Shown: positions 62,806-64,000 of the stretch, in pieces | Position numbering within the stretch: the stretch's first letter is position 1 | Layout: each line of letters opens with the position of its first letter | From: Verrucomicrobia bacterium Tous-C9LFEB | GTDB lineage: Bacteria; Verrucomicrobiota; Verrucomicrobiia; Methylacidiphilales; UBA1321 | Reading direction: 5' to 3' | Assembly (NCBI GenBank): GCA_002304345.1 | Contig: NEUU01000014.1 | Span: 34,642-98,641, forward strand | DNA: 64,000 bases | Program-made: the position numbers and the translations under genes | The notes under the pieces: generated by a model | The model's input: only the letters and a program-made list of their open reading frames with translations | Database searches by the model: none | Told to the model about the DNA's origin: nothing

Positions 62806-63735
62806 TCAAGTGCTCTGCCGGGCGTCTCCGTAATCGAAGAACCGTTTCGGGTGCGACGGATCGCGCGGTTTGCGCCGGTAGTGCAGCGGGCTTTGGCCGA
62901 CGAGGCGCTTGAACCACATCACGAAATGCGCATCGGAGCGGAACCCGGTGCGGTGGGCGATTTCCTTGACCGACAAGGTGCTGCTGGTTTCTAGATAAAT
63001 CTTGGCTGCTTCCAACCGCCGCCGCTCCCAATACTTGCGCGTGGTCAGGCCGAATTCCCCCACGAAGATGCGGTCCAGATGGGTCAGGCTCAGCCCCCCG
63101 GTTTCCGATGCCAGCCAGTCATGCGGAAACCCGCGATCCACCGGCGCTTCGTTCAGGCAGCGAACCGCCCGCATGGCGCGATCGTCGCCGGAGTGCAGGC
63201 GGGTCAGGCTCGCGCCGTGCGTGACGCGTACTTGAAACCACAGTTGCAGCCAGTTGAGGAACAAACCTTGCAGCCGCAGGAAGAGCGGGTAATGGCCGAG
63301 CTGCGTCGCAAGCCGGATGTCGGCGCGCGGCAGATGACGGCGGACGAGCCGTTCCATTTTGATCGCCGCGCGTTCCAGTTCGGGATGATCGGCTCCCTTC
63401 ACGACCAGCCCGGCCTTGGTGGCAAAGAGATTTTCGCCCGAGGGCCACTGGCAGAGAAAGTAAACGGAGAGAATGCTGATATCGTGGGAGAAATCCTGAC
63501 GGGCCGCCTCGCGCGGCAACATCAACCACATGCCGGGCCCCGCCGTGTACGTGCCCGAGGCGGAAGTGATCTTCACCTGACCGCGGCGCACATACCACGC
63601 CCAGTGTCCCTCGGTGCGATCCCACGTCACATGCCGCACATCTTCCGGCACCGGGTGATCGTAAATCCAGACCAGTTCGGCCCGCAGATAGGACCATTCG
63701 TGAAAGGAGAGGATTGGAAGCTCGGTTTCGGCCAT
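62806..63735 (-). CDS. AraC-family transcriptional regulator
   Basis: The 309-residue protein has a cupin-like N-terminal sensing domain (HWAWYVRRGQVKITS and YTAGPGMWLMLPREA near 43-77) and two C-terminal HTH motifs (about 205-290), ending in KEIAHRTGFRSDAHFVMWFKRLVGQSPLHYR. It lies 44 bases upstream of the GH16 gene in the same direction, so it probably regulates it and may be co-transcribed. The ligand would be a sugar. Confidence 0.92.
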   Translation of the reverse strand: MAETELPILSFHEWSYLRAELVWIYDHPVPEDVRHVTWDRTEGHWAWYVRRGQVKITSASGTYTAGPGMWLMLPREAARQDFSHDISILSVYFLCQWPSGENLFATKAGLVVKGADHPELERAAIKMERLVRRHLPRADIRLATQLGHYPLFLRLQGLFLNWLQLWFQVRVTHGASLTRLHSGDDRAMRAVRCLNEAPVDRGFPHDWLASETGGLSLTHLDRIFVGEFGLTTRKYWERRRLEAAKIYLETSSTLSVKEIAHRTGFRSDAHFVMWFKRLVGQSPLHYRRKPRDPSHPKRFFDYGDARQST

Positions 63736-64000
63736 AATGTGAATAATATTGAATGAAAGAATTAATTTTACAATGGATTACTTTTGCGACCAAATCCACC
63801 CAAGCTTATGCTTTGGCTAACCATTCAACCTCCTGACAGCACGGTCCACCGACCACCCTGGCAGAGGCATCGGAGCTAACCAAAACATGAAACAACATTC
63901 CTTAGAACCTATCCACGATCTTTTTGGGAGTGGCGTTGCCAGAAATTTTGTCTCCGCAGAGCGGCGGAGCGGCAGGCCAATATCCGCAGCGATCTTGGCC
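63736..64000 (+). other. Upstream region of the AraC gene and a possible gene start at the window edge
   Basis: The first 100 bases are AT-rich (AATAATATTGAATGAAAG near 63742) and should hold the AraC promoter. An ATG at 63887 opens a frame to the window end (MKQHSLEPIHDLFGSGVA...), 38 codons, with no recognisable domain. GCGGCGGAGCGGC near 63961 forms a weak hairpin. I cannot tell whether this is a gene. Confidence 0.25.

Noticed and set aside
1..64000. tRNA, rRNA and riboswitches
   Set aside because: No convincing cloverleaf, rRNA segment or known riboswitch core was recognised by eye; a covariance-model search would be needed to be sure.

Overview
The window is GC-rich, densely coded chromosomal DNA from a Gram-negative-type bacterium: it carries an LpoB-like outer-membrane lipoprotein, a heptosyltransferase-like GT9 enzyme, MscS, UppP and many lipobox or signal-peptide proteins. 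The gene mix (several polysaccharide-degrading enzymes, a sialate O-acetylesterase-type SGNH protein, an MglA/Roadblock module with a DUF4388-FHA partner, an LpoB/YcfL lipoprotein cluster, CP-ATP-grasp plus alpha-E proteins, and many palindromic intergenic repeats) fits a carbohydrate-degrading member of the Verrucomicrobiota best. That placement is an inference from gene content; there is no rRNA here to confirm it. No phage, CRISPR array, rRNA or convincing tRNA was seen.

Layout. 0-6 kb: end of an unknown gene, then a leftward set of a GH2 beta-mannosidase-like enzyme, an MFS sugar transporter with a 400-residue coiled-coil insert, and a small membrane protein. 6.5-10 kb: rightward CP-ATP-grasp and alpha-E pair, then a COG0523-type GTPase. 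10-15.4 kb: Cu/Ag P-type ATPase, UppP, a flavoprotein disulfide oxidoreductase and a GNAT acetyltransferase. 15.5-22.3 kb: a long leftward run containing FHA protein, membrane glycosyltransferase-like protein, nrnA-like, truB, ribF and a secreted cysteine-peptidase-like protein. 22.5-25.9 kb: rightward operon of a Pro-rich HhH/Roadblock protein, MglA-like GTPase and Roadblock protein. 26-31.8 kb: BsuPI and SecD-head proteins, GT9 enzyme, signal peptidase I, malate dehydrogenase, small MscS channel and a REP-associated transposase bracketed by its REP repeats. 31.8-36.4 kb: dnaE and a methyltransferase. 36.4-39.9 kb: lpoB-like lipoprotein cluster. 40-45.7 kb: DUF2079 membrane protein, Ski2-like helicase, AT-rich FkbM methyltransferase, UVR-motif protein. 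45.8-49.3 kb: acetylesterase and GH1 beta-glucosidase. 49.5-54.8 kb: secreted protein, Maf, GT39, small protein, methyltransferase and ribB. 54.9-58.6 kb: xylB, CxxCxxCC protein, nadB. 58.6-63.7 kb: LacI regulator, GH113-like enzyme, GH16 enzyme, AraC regulator.

How the parts fit. Enzymes for mannan/beta-glucan-type polymers (GH2, GH113, GH16, GH1), a deacetylating esterase, a sugar symporter and xylulokinase point to plant or algal polysaccharide use, with local LacI and AraC regulators beside the GH113/GH16 pair. Envelope genes (uppP, lepB, lpoB cluster, GT9, GT39 and GT-C-like proteins) and cofactor genes (ribF, ribB, nadB) are interspersed.

The most distinctive non-coding content is a set of unrelated palindromic repeat families: three copies of a 25-38 bp inverted repeat around a conserved ~82 bp loop, two ~190-200 bp palindromes in opposite orientation, REP doublets matching the resident RAYT, a palindrome placed directly after stop codons, and hairpins whose two arms differ by compensating changes.
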